Below are positions 1 to 4,880 of a stretch of 5,657 bases of DNA, piece by piece (position 1 is the first letter of the stretch; each line of letters begins with the position of its first letter). This DNA comes from Acidimicrobiales bacterium (lineage in GTDB: Bacteria; Actinomycetota; Acidimicrobiia; Acidimicrobiales; JABEUL01): positions 1 through 5,657 of the forward strand of contig JABEUL010000088.1 in the NCBI GenBank assembly GCA_013044465.1. The letters are read 5' to 3'. A program made the position numbers and the translations under genes. The notes under the pieces are model-generated. The model was not told the origin of the DNA, made no database searches, and saw nothing but the letters and a program-made list of their open reading frames with translations.

Positions 1-336
1 CATTGTAGCTCCGTCTGGCCCGACAACCTTGGCGAAGGTCGCGTGGGTGCCTGGAATGTTCGTGGCCGGAACATCCGAAGAGAAGTGGTAGGACTTATCG
101 GACAGACAGATAATCGTTGTGGCCCCAACACCAGAAGACAAGCTCTTGAGGAATCGGTTGTAGTTGCTAGGAACGTCGCCACTGAGGTCACCCGCCTCCA
201 GGGATGTCGCTCCGCCCTCTGCGACCGAAAAATTACCCCATGTATCAACTAGACCACTTCGCCTGTGGTAGTTAGAGCAGTAGAAGTTACACAAAGTGGC
301 ACCAAGAAGGAATGTCCGGCTATTGCCCAATTGCAT
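1..336 (-). CDS. Partial unknown protein, possible toxin-related C-terminal region, cut by the left edge
   Basis: This minus-strand frame is open from an ATG at 336 to the window edge (112 codons, no stop). The ATG shares one base with the stop of the upstream ORF (TAATG), which suggests translational coupling and decides the start. The N-terminus has a short hydrophobic stretch (FLLGATLCNFYC) but is not a clean signal peptide. The rest looks like real protein: VDTWGNFSVAEGG near residue 30-45, a Tyr/Phe-rich middle, and a segment IPGTHATFAKVVGPDGATM at the edge. That last part recalls the linker before C-terminal strands of some Rhs-type or other polymorphic toxins (a memory-level resemblance, not verified). 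Function is unknown. Sequence beyond position 1 is needed to see its end. Confidence 0.6.
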   Translation of the reverse strand, partial: MQLGNSRTFLLGATLCNFYCSNYHRRSGLVDTWGNFSVAEGGATSLEAGDLSGDVPSNYNRFLKSLSSGVGATTIICLSDKSYHFSSDVPATNIPGTHATFAKVVGPDGATM

Positions 337-581
337 TAGCTGGATCCTTGGGCCAGTTCACATGCATCATAAGATTGGTAAATGGCTTGGTAGACAGGAT
401 TGTTTTGATTTATTGTATACAAATAACCATGCTGCTGAACATTTGAAACGAACGTGTTTACGTTTTCATACCCAGCGTACAACGGTACCGTAATTGGTGT
501 AACTTCAGCAGGAGCCGATCCATTGCCAGGGCTATTTGGATAAGTGTCTTTCGTACGTGCTCTACTCCAACGTTCAATCAT
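336..581 (-). CDS. Hypothetical 81-residue protein, possibly a truncated secreted protein
   Basis: The ATG at 581 overlaps the stop of the preceding immunity-like gene as ATGA, and its own stop overlaps the next ATG as TAATG, so it sits inside a coupled chain. I do not recognise the family. Residues 1-20 are polar with several Arg and Lys. Residues 17-35 are Ser/Pro/Gly-rich (NSPGNGSAPAEVTPITVPLY), like the flexible stretch after a lipobox. Residues 38-75 are rich in Asn, Gln and Tyr (VSNVQQHGYLYTINQNNPVY). No signal peptide or membrane segment is present. It may be the mature part of a secreted or lipoprotein-like protein that has lost its leader, or an immunity protein. Coding potential is supported mainly by the overlaps on both sides. 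Confidence 0.55.
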   Translation of the reverse strand: MIERWSRARTKDTYPNSPGNGSAPAEVTPITVPLYAGYENVNTFVSNVQQHGYLYTINQNNPVYQAIYQSYDACELAQGSS

Positions 582-787
582 GCGAGTGCTCGCCCGATCT
601 CATTAAGCATCTCCAAAGCCTCTTCGCGCTTGGATCCGAGCCGAGTAGAGAACTCCCAAACTTCTATAGCATTGCAGACTTCATTCAAGGCGTTGTTAAG
701 TAAAAGCACTTCGTCGCGACTAAGTCGAATAACAAAGTCATCAGGACCCTCTTCTTGAAAAATCACTAATTCATCCCCTGGTAGCAA
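578..787 (-). CDS. Small acidic immunity-like protein of cassette A
   Basis: A 69-residue soluble acidic protein starting at TTG 787 and overlapping the end of the cassette A toxin-like ORF by 22 bases. The core around residues 18-52 (FVIRLSRDEVLLLNNALNEVCNAIEVWEFSTRLG) has the pattern I associate with small proteins encoded next to polymorphic toxins in actinobacteria and other bacteria: an N-terminal ELVIF strand, RLSRDE, LNNALNEVCN, then E-F-TRLG and a C-terminal helix. The inferred role is binding and neutralising the toxin tip encoded immediately upstream. A GTG at 766 shares one base with the toxin stop (TAGTG) and is an alternative start. I prefer TTG because ELVIF appears to belong to the fold. 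The protein ends in an ATGA overlap with the next ORF. Confidence 0.72.
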   Translation of the reverse strand: MLPGDELVIFQEEGPDDFVIRLSRDEVLLLNNALNEVCNAIEVWEFSTRLGSKREEALEMLNEIGRALA

Positions 788-1146
788 CTGTAGCCATCCG
801 TCGGCCTGATGGATGTCCTGCCACTGGAATTGCCCGAATCTGTAATCCCCACCGTACCGTCATTACCATCCCGGTATGCGTATCGTCCGCCTGAGAAGGC
901 TTTCTCGGTCGTCGCATGATCCATGGTGTTCCAGATCATTTGCTGGAGCTGACTTCGGCTAGTGGTCTCTGGGTACTCGCCCTGCTGAATGACATGTTTA
1001 TTGTATGTATCTGCGGGATTAGACGCGTATTTGCATGAATCTAAAGATACTTCCTGAAATTTAGGTGTGGTGGAACTGACCATAGCGCTGCATCGAGTGT
1101 TTGAAGTTGTGCCTTTAAATTCTTCTCGGATTTGGGCTAGTTGCAC
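766..1146 (-). CDS. Orphan toxin-tip module, cassette A
   Basis: A 126-residue ORF from GTG 1146. Residues 1-50 (QLAQIREE, GTTSN, SLDSC, A-x-x-x-AD) match the head of cassette B, while residues 55-126 are unrelated to it. That is the architecture of polymorphic-toxin C-terminal modules. The C-terminus (GGRYAYRDGNDGTVGITDSG, then GRTSIRPTDGY) resembles the glycine-rich strand pair and RP-x-x-G-Y ending I recall from toxin tips in actinobacteria; the activity cannot be named from sequence alone. There is no signal peptide or secretion domain. An in-frame TAA lies directly before the GTG and no ribosome binding site is visible, so it is likely a silent donor cassette or a displaced tip. An immunity-like gene overlaps its end. 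Wear is possible: the last residues (SCYQGMN) look unlike the usual ending. Confidence 0.62.
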   Translation of the reverse strand: MQLAQIREEFKGTTSNTRCSAMVSSTTPKFQEVSLDSCKYASNPADTYNKHVIQQGEYPETTSRSQLQQMIWNTMDHATTEKAFSGGRYAYRDGNDGTVGITDSGNSSGRTSIRPTDGYSCYQGMN

Positions 1147-1185
1147 TTAACCCATCTTGCCACAATCTCGGTAGCTGACGTGGTG
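1100..1185 (-). repeat. 86-base direct repeat, copy A
   Basis: This block aligns without gaps to 2143-2228, with 7 mismatches by hand count (79 of 86 identical). It spans the start of the toxin-like ORF and about 40 bases upstream. Weaker similarity continues on both sides, into the toxin head (SLDSC segment) and into the recombinase tail. It is the natural candidate for homologous exchange of toxin tips. Confidence 0.9.
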
Positions 1186-1196
1186 TTTAAGAGACG

Positions 1197-1331
1197 TTAG
1201 TCAACTGCCATATGATAAGTGGCATTTGGATGAGTAGCTGAGTGCACTTTGGCTAGTTTGTCTGGTGAGAGATGGGTGTAGATAGTGGTTGAATTTAGAT
1301 CCCTACGTCCTAAGAGTTCTTGGACGTATCT
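1197..1331 (-). pseudogene. Tyrosine recombinase (Xer-like) 3' remnant, cassette A
   Basis: A 44-codon frame ending at TAA 1199-1197 encodes RYVQELLGRR, then DLNSTTIYTHLS and DKLAKVHSATHPNA. This is the C-terminal catalytic signature of XerC/XerD-type recombinases: V-Q-E-L-L-G, x-TT-x-YTH with the nucleophilic Tyr at about fragment residue 18, and an HP-x-A tail near the end. The usual LGH histidine is replaced by Arg (LGRR), and a stop lies two codons upstream of the fragment, so the rest of the catalytic domain is absent and it cannot be active. It lies between the cassette B immunity gene and the cassette A toxin head. A worse-preserved relative sits at the same place before cassette B. 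Confidence 0.82.
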
Positions 1332-1362
1332 GAAGCGTCAGATGGCCTGACCTCTATCGGTA

Positions 1363-1797
1363 CTATGTGTCTTTAATTGGTGGCGTTCCTTGGAGTTGTT
1401 GGTCAAAAATACGGAGTGCTTCTGGTTCGCGTTCAAGTAAAGCGTCGCTGTGAGAAGGATTCCTAACTAGTTCAGAGTAGCCCCAAACGGCAACCCAGCG
1501 ATTCGAGGCGTCACCACCCGAAGCCGCGATTCCATCGATTAGACGGAACTCCCAGTCACTTGGCAGCTTGGATATCTCAAAGTCAAAGAGTCCAATTGGC
1601 AACCAGCTTGGTTTGCCATAATCATCACGAACAAGCACTACAAATACCGTTTCCCAAATCCCCATGCCAAATATCTGATACCAAGCGCCAATTGTGGTAC
1701 CGAATTTGGTTCGGTCGGAGTGGAATTCACGAGCCGTTGCTGGACCAAGATCAGCCCCTGTACTTCCAATGCATCGTGCTATGAGTGGATTGCTCAT
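1363..1797 (-). CDS. Immunity-like protein of cassette B
   Basis: A 144-residue soluble protein whose ATG (1797) overlaps the stop of the cassette B toxin-like ORF as ATGA, so translational coupling is likely and no separate ribosome binding site is needed. Visible landmarks are MSNPLIARCIGS at the N-terminus, a central strand-rich stretch (MGIWETVFVVLVRDDYG, residues 45-61), WLPIGLFDFE (65-74), DWEF (81-84), a WGYSELVRNP motif (105-114) and an acidic C-terminal helix (LEREPEALRIFDQQLQ). The regular pattern and aromatic anchors look like an intact family member. I recall similar small proteins in actinobacteria, but cannot name the Pfam entry. The role as cognate antitoxin is inferred from position and overlap. 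The Xer-like remnant starts about 30 bases after its stop. Confidence 0.75.
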   Translation of the reverse strand: MSNPLIARCIGSTGADLGPATAREFHSDRTKFGTTIGAWYQIFGMGIWETVFVVLVRDDYGKPSWLPIGLFDFEISKLPSDWEFRLIDGIAASGGDASNRWVAVWGYSELVRNPSHSDALLEREPEALRIFDQQLQGTPPIKDT

Positions 1798-2189
1798 GGG
1801 ACAAACTTAAAGTCAGCGGAAGCACCAGTAGCAGTATTGTGTACGTAGTGGATTTCGACTCCACTTATATTTTTTGTCATCTTAACCCAGCCCTGCGATA
1901 CAGGCCAGCGAGGGTCGGTCGTCTCGACGCCAAGCTCAAGACCAACAGATGGATCTGATTGTGCTGATTGCATTGAAAGCTGCTCGATGAAATTATTTAG
2001 CACAGTTCTCCTTGTTGCATCTGCGGTTTCCGAAGCTAAGTTGCATGAATCCAAAGAAGTTTCTTGTGGTTTAGCTGGGACAACGCAAACTGAATTAGCA
2101 GCTAAAAAAGAGCAATTGCAAGAAAATAGCGGATACGCGCTATTTGAAGTTGTGCCGTTAATCTCTTCTCGGATTTGGGCTAGTTGCAC
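1794..2189 (-). CDS. Orphan toxin-tip module, cassette B
   Basis: A 131-residue ORF from GTG 2189. The head (residues 1-16 and about 38-58: QLAQIREE, GTTSN, SLDSC, A-x-x-x-AD) matches cassette A, with a Cys-rich insertion (SCNCSFLAANSVC) not seen there. The tail from residue 92 is DPRWPVSQGWVKMTKNI, then GVEIHYVHNTATGASADFKF. This is the ending I associate with Rhs and related polymorphic toxin tips: a GW-x-K strand, EIHY, N-x-x-TG, DFKF. Catalytic residues cannot be assigned with confidence, although the EIHY histidine is a candidate. No secretion domain or signal peptide is present. An in-frame TGA lies four residues upstream of codon equivalents that are open in copy A, so the ORF is probably a module cut off from a larger toxin. 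Its stop overlaps the immunity gene. Confidence 0.72.
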   Translation of the reverse strand: MQLAQIREEINGTTSNSAYPLFSCNCSFLAANSVCVVPAKPQETSLDSCNLASETADATRRTVLNNFIEQLSMQSAQSDPSVGLELGVETTDPRWPVSQGWVKMTKNISGVEIHYVHNTATGASADFKFVP

Positions 2190-2228
2190 TTCACCTATCT
2201 TGCCACAATCTCAGTAGTTGACGTGGTG
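2143..2228 (-). repeat. 86-base direct repeat, copy B
   Basis: Partner of the block at 1100-1185, in the same orientation and the same position relative to its toxin-like ORF. Copies are 1043 bases apart, which equals one toxin-immunity-recombinase-tail unit. Differences include CGA versus TGA, and TAA versus GAA in the frame of the toxin ORF. Different in-frame stops therefore close the upstream frame in the two copies. Confidence 0.9.
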
Positions 2229-2239
2229 ATTAAAAGGCT

Positions 2240-2287
2240 TTAGGCATTGGTCAATTTCCCTTTGGTTAGTTTTGTGGAAGAAGGAAA
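2240..2287 (-). pseudogene. Strongly decayed Xer-like recombinase tail, cassette B
   Basis: Fifteen codons ending at TAA 2242-2240 read FPSSTKLTKGKLTNA. They align with the HLSPDKLAK to HPNA end of the remnant at 1197-1331. The DNA ACAAACTAGCCAAAGTG of that copy matches CAAAACTAACCAAAGGG here at about 15 of 17 bases, and both are followed by an AATGCC just before the repeat. The short length makes this a weak call on its own. Its equivalent position before the second toxin head strengthens it. Confidence 0.5.
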
Positions 2288-2322
2288 CTAAATCGCTAAT
2301 CCCCATAATACTGATAGTTATT

Positions 2323-2973
2323 TTAAGCTCTCAAGCTTTTGACTTCTTGCAACAACATCGGAAGGTCTTGTCTTGCATTAGCTATGAAAATGGCGTTCTC
2401 CCTCCACCTGCCGTCGTTGATTGCGATCATTGGCGGCTCAAGCAACTTTGTAAATGCAATGACCCTACTAGTATCATAATTTGGCCACTGAGTGTAGTCT
2501 TCATCGTTCGAATTAGCCGTTACGACTGGTAGATCATCACCATTCTCACTTCTAAAGGTCTTAAATACCCACGGACCTTGAACTGCATAGTTGCATCTCT
2601 CGTCAATTTCATTTAGGTAGCTCATCGACAAAGTCTGGCTGGCCGAATCGCCTCGGTAGTGCTTCTCAACCTCATCAAGCAGTAGTGGAATGTCCGTTCT
2701 TGCATGTTCGATGAACCATGTATTTCGTTCCCAAAAATCATCTATACATGCATATTTGGGGCGTTGAAGTAGTGTGATGGCTACAAGAGTTGAAATATCA
2801 AAATTTGGCCATCTATGGCTCTCGTCTTGGGCGCTATTAATTTGTAATTTTCGAGTTCCTACGGCCAACAAACCCATTGCATAGGCATCATCTAAGTCAG
2901 TGAAATACCACGGACCAGGAGTAGCCATATCACACCGTTTTCTGATCTCACGAATGACTTCATCGGGAATCAT
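2323..2973 (-). CDS. Immunity-like protein with two tandem TPGPW-type domains
   Basis: A 216-residue soluble protein from ATG 2973. It contains an internal duplication. Unit 1 (about residues 5-105) has RCDMATPGPW, WPNFD, an ERNTWFIEHARTDIPLLLDEV segment and a Trp/Phe-rich middle. Unit 2 (about 118-213) has RCNYAVQGPW, WPNYD and ENAIFIANARQDLPMLLQEV. The R-C-x-x-A-TPGPW start and FI-x-x-AR-x-D-x-P-x-LL-x-EV end are shared with many short phage and bacterial proteins, including ones resembling phage Ead/Ea22-type proteins and candidate immunity proteins. I chose ATG 2973 over an upstream TTG at 3000 because it overlaps the stop of the broken upstream ORF as ATGA, the same junction used by cassette B. 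It probably neutralises a toxin whose gene is now damaged. Confidence 0.78.
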   Translation of the reverse strand: MIPDEVIREIRKRCDMATPGPWYFTDLDDAYAMGLLAVGTRKLQINSAQDESHRWPNFDISTLVAITLLQRPKYACIDDFWERNTWFIEHARTDIPLLLDEVEKHYRGDSASQTLSMSYLNEIDERCNYAVQGPWVFKTFRSENGDDLPVVTANSNDEDYTQWPNYDTSRVIAFTKLLEPPMIAINDGRWRENAIFIANARQDLPMLLQEVKSLRA

Positions 2974-3260
2974 AAATAATCCAACTTCAGCACTCTGCAA
3001 CCTGCATAGAACTCACATAAGCTTGAGTCTTGGCCCCTAGTACAGACCACCACATTGTGGGATAATTCGCTTCTGCACTGAAAGCGATTACTTAATGTCT
3101 TCATATTCTCCATCTGGGCAGTTTTTCTCCATGTTCCAATTGTATTTTATCTAGCTGCAACAACTTTTTCAAAAACCTTTGATGATATCATGGCATCATA
3201 GAGCGCATTTATTGGATTTTGTATGTAGCGGCGTCCAAGGTACTTGCCAAAGAAATAATT
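2970..3260 (-). pseudogene. Broken ORF, probable toxin-module remnant before the tandem-domain immunity gene
   Basis: A single frame of 96 codons plus its terminal stop, interrupted by one in-frame TAA (3149-3147). The first part reads NYFFGKYLGRRYIQNPINAL then YDAMISSKVFEKVVAAR, which looks like genuine protein. The second part (NTIGTWRKTAQMENMK onward) looks less constrained and has many Cys. The frame ends at TGA 2972-2970, overlapping the next ATG as ATGA exactly like an intact toxin-immunity junction. That shared junction is why I treat the whole frame as one decayed gene. No homology to either cassette head is visible, and no start codon with a ribosome binding site was found. The product cannot be identified. 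Confidence 0.5.
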
Positions 3261-3270
3261 GGGTTAGAAG

Positions 3271-3770
3271 TTAGGTCCAATTTGATCCTATAGCCAAGTG
3301 CCAAATAGACCGACCCCCAAAGGCAATCATGTTATGAATTCCCGTTTCCTCGGTGACACCGTCAGCGTATCTAATTGTCAAATCAACGTATGTCGGATCG
3401 GAAAGGTTAGGTATGAAGTTTGCCAACGCTATGCCATTGCCTGCGTCTCGTGAGTACTTAAGATCTAGACTAGTGATATGGTCAGTTGATCCTGTGACCG
3501 CCATGAGTTTCGTCAACTCCGCGGAATTTCGCCGGGCTAGAGCTTAAAGTAACAATGGACGAGTCCAACTTGTTCTGCTGTTGCTGTCCCGGTAACGTGC
3601 ATTGGCCACGAACAGGAGGGAGTGGTGTTTGATCAGTTCGTCCCGCTGCCGCACGCTGTTAACTTGGCCCCGACTGCGAACAGAGCGAGTGCAACTGCCG
3701 GTCTGAGACCGCTTAGGCACGATTCAGAGAAATTTGAGATCCCTTGTGCTGACCGCTTCAAATGAATCAA
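3271..3770 (-). pseudogene. Degraded lipoprotein gene (one in-frame stop, one frameshift)
   Basis: From TTG 3770, preceded by GAAGG at 6-base spacing, the frame encodes a Lys/Arg-containing N-region, a hydrophobic core (LRPAVALALFAVGAK) and a lipobox LTAC followed by GSG: a lipoprotein signal peptide, SPase II type. A TGA at 3635-3633 interrupts it. The same frame resumes as SNTTPSCSWPMHVTG then EQVGLVHCYFK, and stops at TAG 3539. A shift of one base near 3543 restores LARRNSAELTKLMAVTG, a long strand-rich domain (HITSLDLKYS, FIPNLSDPTYVDLTIRYADG, TGIHNMIAFGG) and the end IGSNWT at 3271. The pieces join into a coherent secreted lipoprotein of about 165 residues, resembling hypothetical actinobacterial lipoproteins I recall. 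Loss by two lesions suggests disuse. Confidence 0.72.
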
Positions 3771-3779
3771 CTTGGACCT

Positions 3780-3896
3780 TCAACTTTTACTGGGACCAAT
3801 AATCCAGATATTATGATTGGTCATTTCTGGCCAATCATAATCCACCTGCAAAGTAATTTCATATGGAGATGCTCTTTGGCTACCCGTACAATTCAC
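3780..3896 (-). CDS. Short 38-residue ORF or secreted-protein C-terminal fragment
   Basis: The GTG at 3896 overlaps the stop of the 96-residue ORF as GTGA. The product is VNCTGSQRASPYEITLQV then DYDWPEMTNHNIWIIGPSKS. The frame stays open upstream as TCPWSQTASGT, inside the shadow of the preceding gene. The Cys-x-Thr followed by an alternating hydrophobic strand (YEITLQVDY) loosely recalls C-terminal ends of small secreted actinobacterial domains such as DUF4333, but the match is weak. It could be a truncated tail of a lost lipoprotein rather than a working gene, since a lipoprotein pseudogene follows nine bases later. A perfect inverted repeat lies within it. Confidence 0.4.
   Translation of the reverse strand: MNCTGSQRASPYEITLQVDYDWPEMTNHNIWIIGPSKS
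3810..3841. repeat. Perfect 11-base inverted repeat with 10-base loop
   Basis: The arms are ATTATGATTGG (3810-3820) and CCAATCATAAT (3831-3841), separated by TCATTTCTGG. There is no T-run after it on either strand, so it is not a standard intrinsic terminator. It could form a strong RNA hairpin at the end of the centre-right gene chain, or be a protein or recombinase binding site. Confidence 0.8.
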
Positions 3897-4183
3897 GGTG
3901 CCTGACGCAGTTTGTGACCAAGGGCAAGTAGGTCGTCGAAAGGACCACCGCCATGAACTCCATGTGAGTCCAAGCCACGAGGCATATCCCATGGACGCTC
4001 GGACATAGGTGGGAGTTCGTCAATCAACCTGATTTTGGTGGCGAATTTGTCCAACGATCCTGCTATTAGTAAGGCGCTTTCCTCACGCCAGCCTCCTGCT
4101 CGCATTTCCTCGCTTACTGGCTCTTTCAGGCGTTTGCTCAACTCTTCGACAGCACTCAGGATGTCGAGCACTTCAGGTGTCAT
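3893..4183 (-). CDS. Hypothetical 96-residue protein, possible immunity protein
   Basis: From ATG 4183 with AAAGGAG at 4200-4194 (10-base spacing), the best ribosome binding site in the window. The ATG also shares one base with the stop of the upstream 31-residue ORF (TGATG). Residues 1-25 form a helix (VLDILSAVEELSKRLK). Then come VSEEMRAGGWREESALLIAG (23-42), an acidic/hydrophobic helix (FATKIRLIDELPPMSERPW, 47-65), a Gly/His loop (GVHGGG, 75-80) and a final helix (FDDLLALGHKLRQ). It is soluble and mixed-charge, with no signal peptide. The local base composition is GC-richer than its neighbours. I do not recognise the family. Its size, solubility and coupled position would fit an immunity protein or a small regulator. 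Confidence 0.68.
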   Translation of the reverse strand: MTPEVLDILSAVEELSKRLKEPVSEEMRAGGWREESALLIAGSLDKFATKIRLIDELPPMSERPWDMPRGLDSHGVHGGGPFDDLLALGHKLRQAP

Positions 4184-4278
4184 CAGTATGGAACTCCTTT
4201 TGCGAAGGAGAACGGCCGCTGATCAAGGATGAGCATCTGGGCAATCCCCTCACCGACACCGGCAATACACTTCGTCAT
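4183..4278 (-). CDS. 31-residue coupled small ORF
   Basis: ATG 4278 overlaps the stop of the upstream membrane-protein ORF as ATGA, and its TGA shares a base with the ATG of the 96-residue ORF (TGATG). The peptide MTKCIAGVGEGIAQMLILDQ then RPFSFAKGVPY has plausible protein character, with a small glycine-rich start and a hydrophobic middle. It may be a leader peptide whose translation opens the hairpin around the next ribosome binding site, the relic of a longer gene, or chance. The evidence is the double overlap alone. No family is recognised. Confidence 0.45.
   Translation of the reverse strand: MTKCIAGVGEGIAQMLILDQRPFSFAKGVPY
4194..4210 (-). promoter_or_regulatory. Hairpin sequestering a ribosome binding site
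   Basis: Minus-strand CTCCTT (4210-4205) can pair with AAGGAG (4199-4194) across a 5-base loop. The second arm is the ribosome binding site of the 96-residue ORF, so the stem would hide it. Translation through the 31-residue ORF would melt the stem, giving coupled expression. This is inferred from sequence only. Confidence 0.5.
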
Positions 4279-4880
4279 TTCCGGAGGACTCCAAGGCTAA
4301 TCCCGTGACCGCTTATTCTCGGGGAAGTAAAAGTAGTGGTCGAGATGATACTTCCTTCCCCTTCGGAATAGTTGGTGTAGCCGCAGATCCGCTTTCCGAC
4401 CTGAACGGTTTGGTGGTTGATTGATTCCTCGAAAAAGTTGGCTACCGTTTGACTCGATCCAGTATCTTCAAGTATGCTCGCCACCTCCTGAGCCAAAATA
4501 AGATCAGCTACCTCTTTTGCTGTAAATAAGCCTTGTAGCACCGCTCCCACAGCGACCGTCGTCGCACCTCCAATGAATTGGTTGAATCCATTCTGCTGGA
4601 CGGAGTAGGATGCCCACTGTGGGATCCAGGACAGGTGCACCGCATAACATCCTTGATCAGCTGGGTTAGATATCTCCCCTACCCAAAACGAGAACATGGA
4701 AGTTATTGCATTTCCATGTCGCTTTGAAGGAAAACCATTTCCCTTCGAATCATAGTTGCTGAGTGTCTTAAATTTTGGATCATCATAGGGATGGTTTGCG
4801 CGGAAAACTAAAAACTGTTTGGCGAGCACGAGGATTATTGGAATTATTACTAGATACATAGCTGTTGATTTAAATGCCAT
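4275..4880 (-). CDS. Membrane-anchored hypothetical protein, 201 residues
   Basis: ATG 4880 follows the stop of the acidic immunity-like gene with no spacing (TAAATG), so coupling is expected. Residues 8-26 form a membrane segment (YLVIIPIILVLAKQFLVF) with Lys at 4 and 21 and no obvious cleavage site, suggesting a signal anchor. The rest would be largely outside. A polar stretch follows (DDPKFKTLSNYDSKGNGF, 33-50), then Trp/Tyr-rich sequence (66-92), a second hydrophobic, Gly/Ala-rich segment (FIGGATTVAVGAVLQGLF, 102-119), a helix (KEVADLILAQEVASILED) and a Ser/Thr-rich tail. I do not recognise it. It could be a membrane immunity protein or a fusion of two fragments, because the second half has a different character from the first. 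Confidence 0.6.
   Translation of the reverse strand: MAFKSTAMYLVIIPIILVLAKQFLVFRANHPYDDPKFKTLSNYDSKGNGFPSKRHGNAITSMFSFWVGEISNPADQGCYAVHLSWIPQWASYSVQQNGFNQFIGGATTVAVGAVLQGLFTAKEVADLILAQEVASILEDTGSSQTVANFFEESINHQTVQVGKRICGYTNYSEGEGSIISTTTFTSPRISGHGISLGVLRK

Noticed and set aside
43..252. Plus-strand ORF of 69 codons
   Set aside because: It is antisense to the better-supported left-edge ORF, has Arg-rich non-specific content, and has no ribosome binding site.
1206..1224. Short hairpin TGCCA/TGGCA as a terminator
   Set aside because: The stem is only five bases with no T-run, and it lies in the recombinase remnant codons.
1987..2217. Plus-strand ORF with a signal-peptide-like start (MKLFSTVLLVASAVSEA)
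   Set aside because: It lies antisense to the cassette B head. The equivalent plus frame in cassette A is closed by a stop after HESKDTS, while the minus frame is open in both, with synonymous differences such as CAG/CAA and TTA/TTG. The minus strand is the coding one.
1100..2228. Integron attC sites or a CRISPR array
   Set aside because: There are only two copies, 1043 bases apart, largely coding, without the folded imperfect palindrome of attC sites and without regular spacers.
3182..3191. Perfect 10-base palindrome ATGATATCAT
   Set aside because: It is short and AT-rich, inside a decayed ORF, and a palindrome this short can arise by chance.
3353..3547. Plus-strand ORF of 64 codons
   Set aside because: It is a shadow of the third piece of the lipoprotein pseudogene and has no supporting signal.
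3699..3711. Palindrome CGGTCT-G-AGACCG
   Set aside because: Six-base arms within the signal-peptide coding part of the pseudogene, with no context for an operator or terminator.
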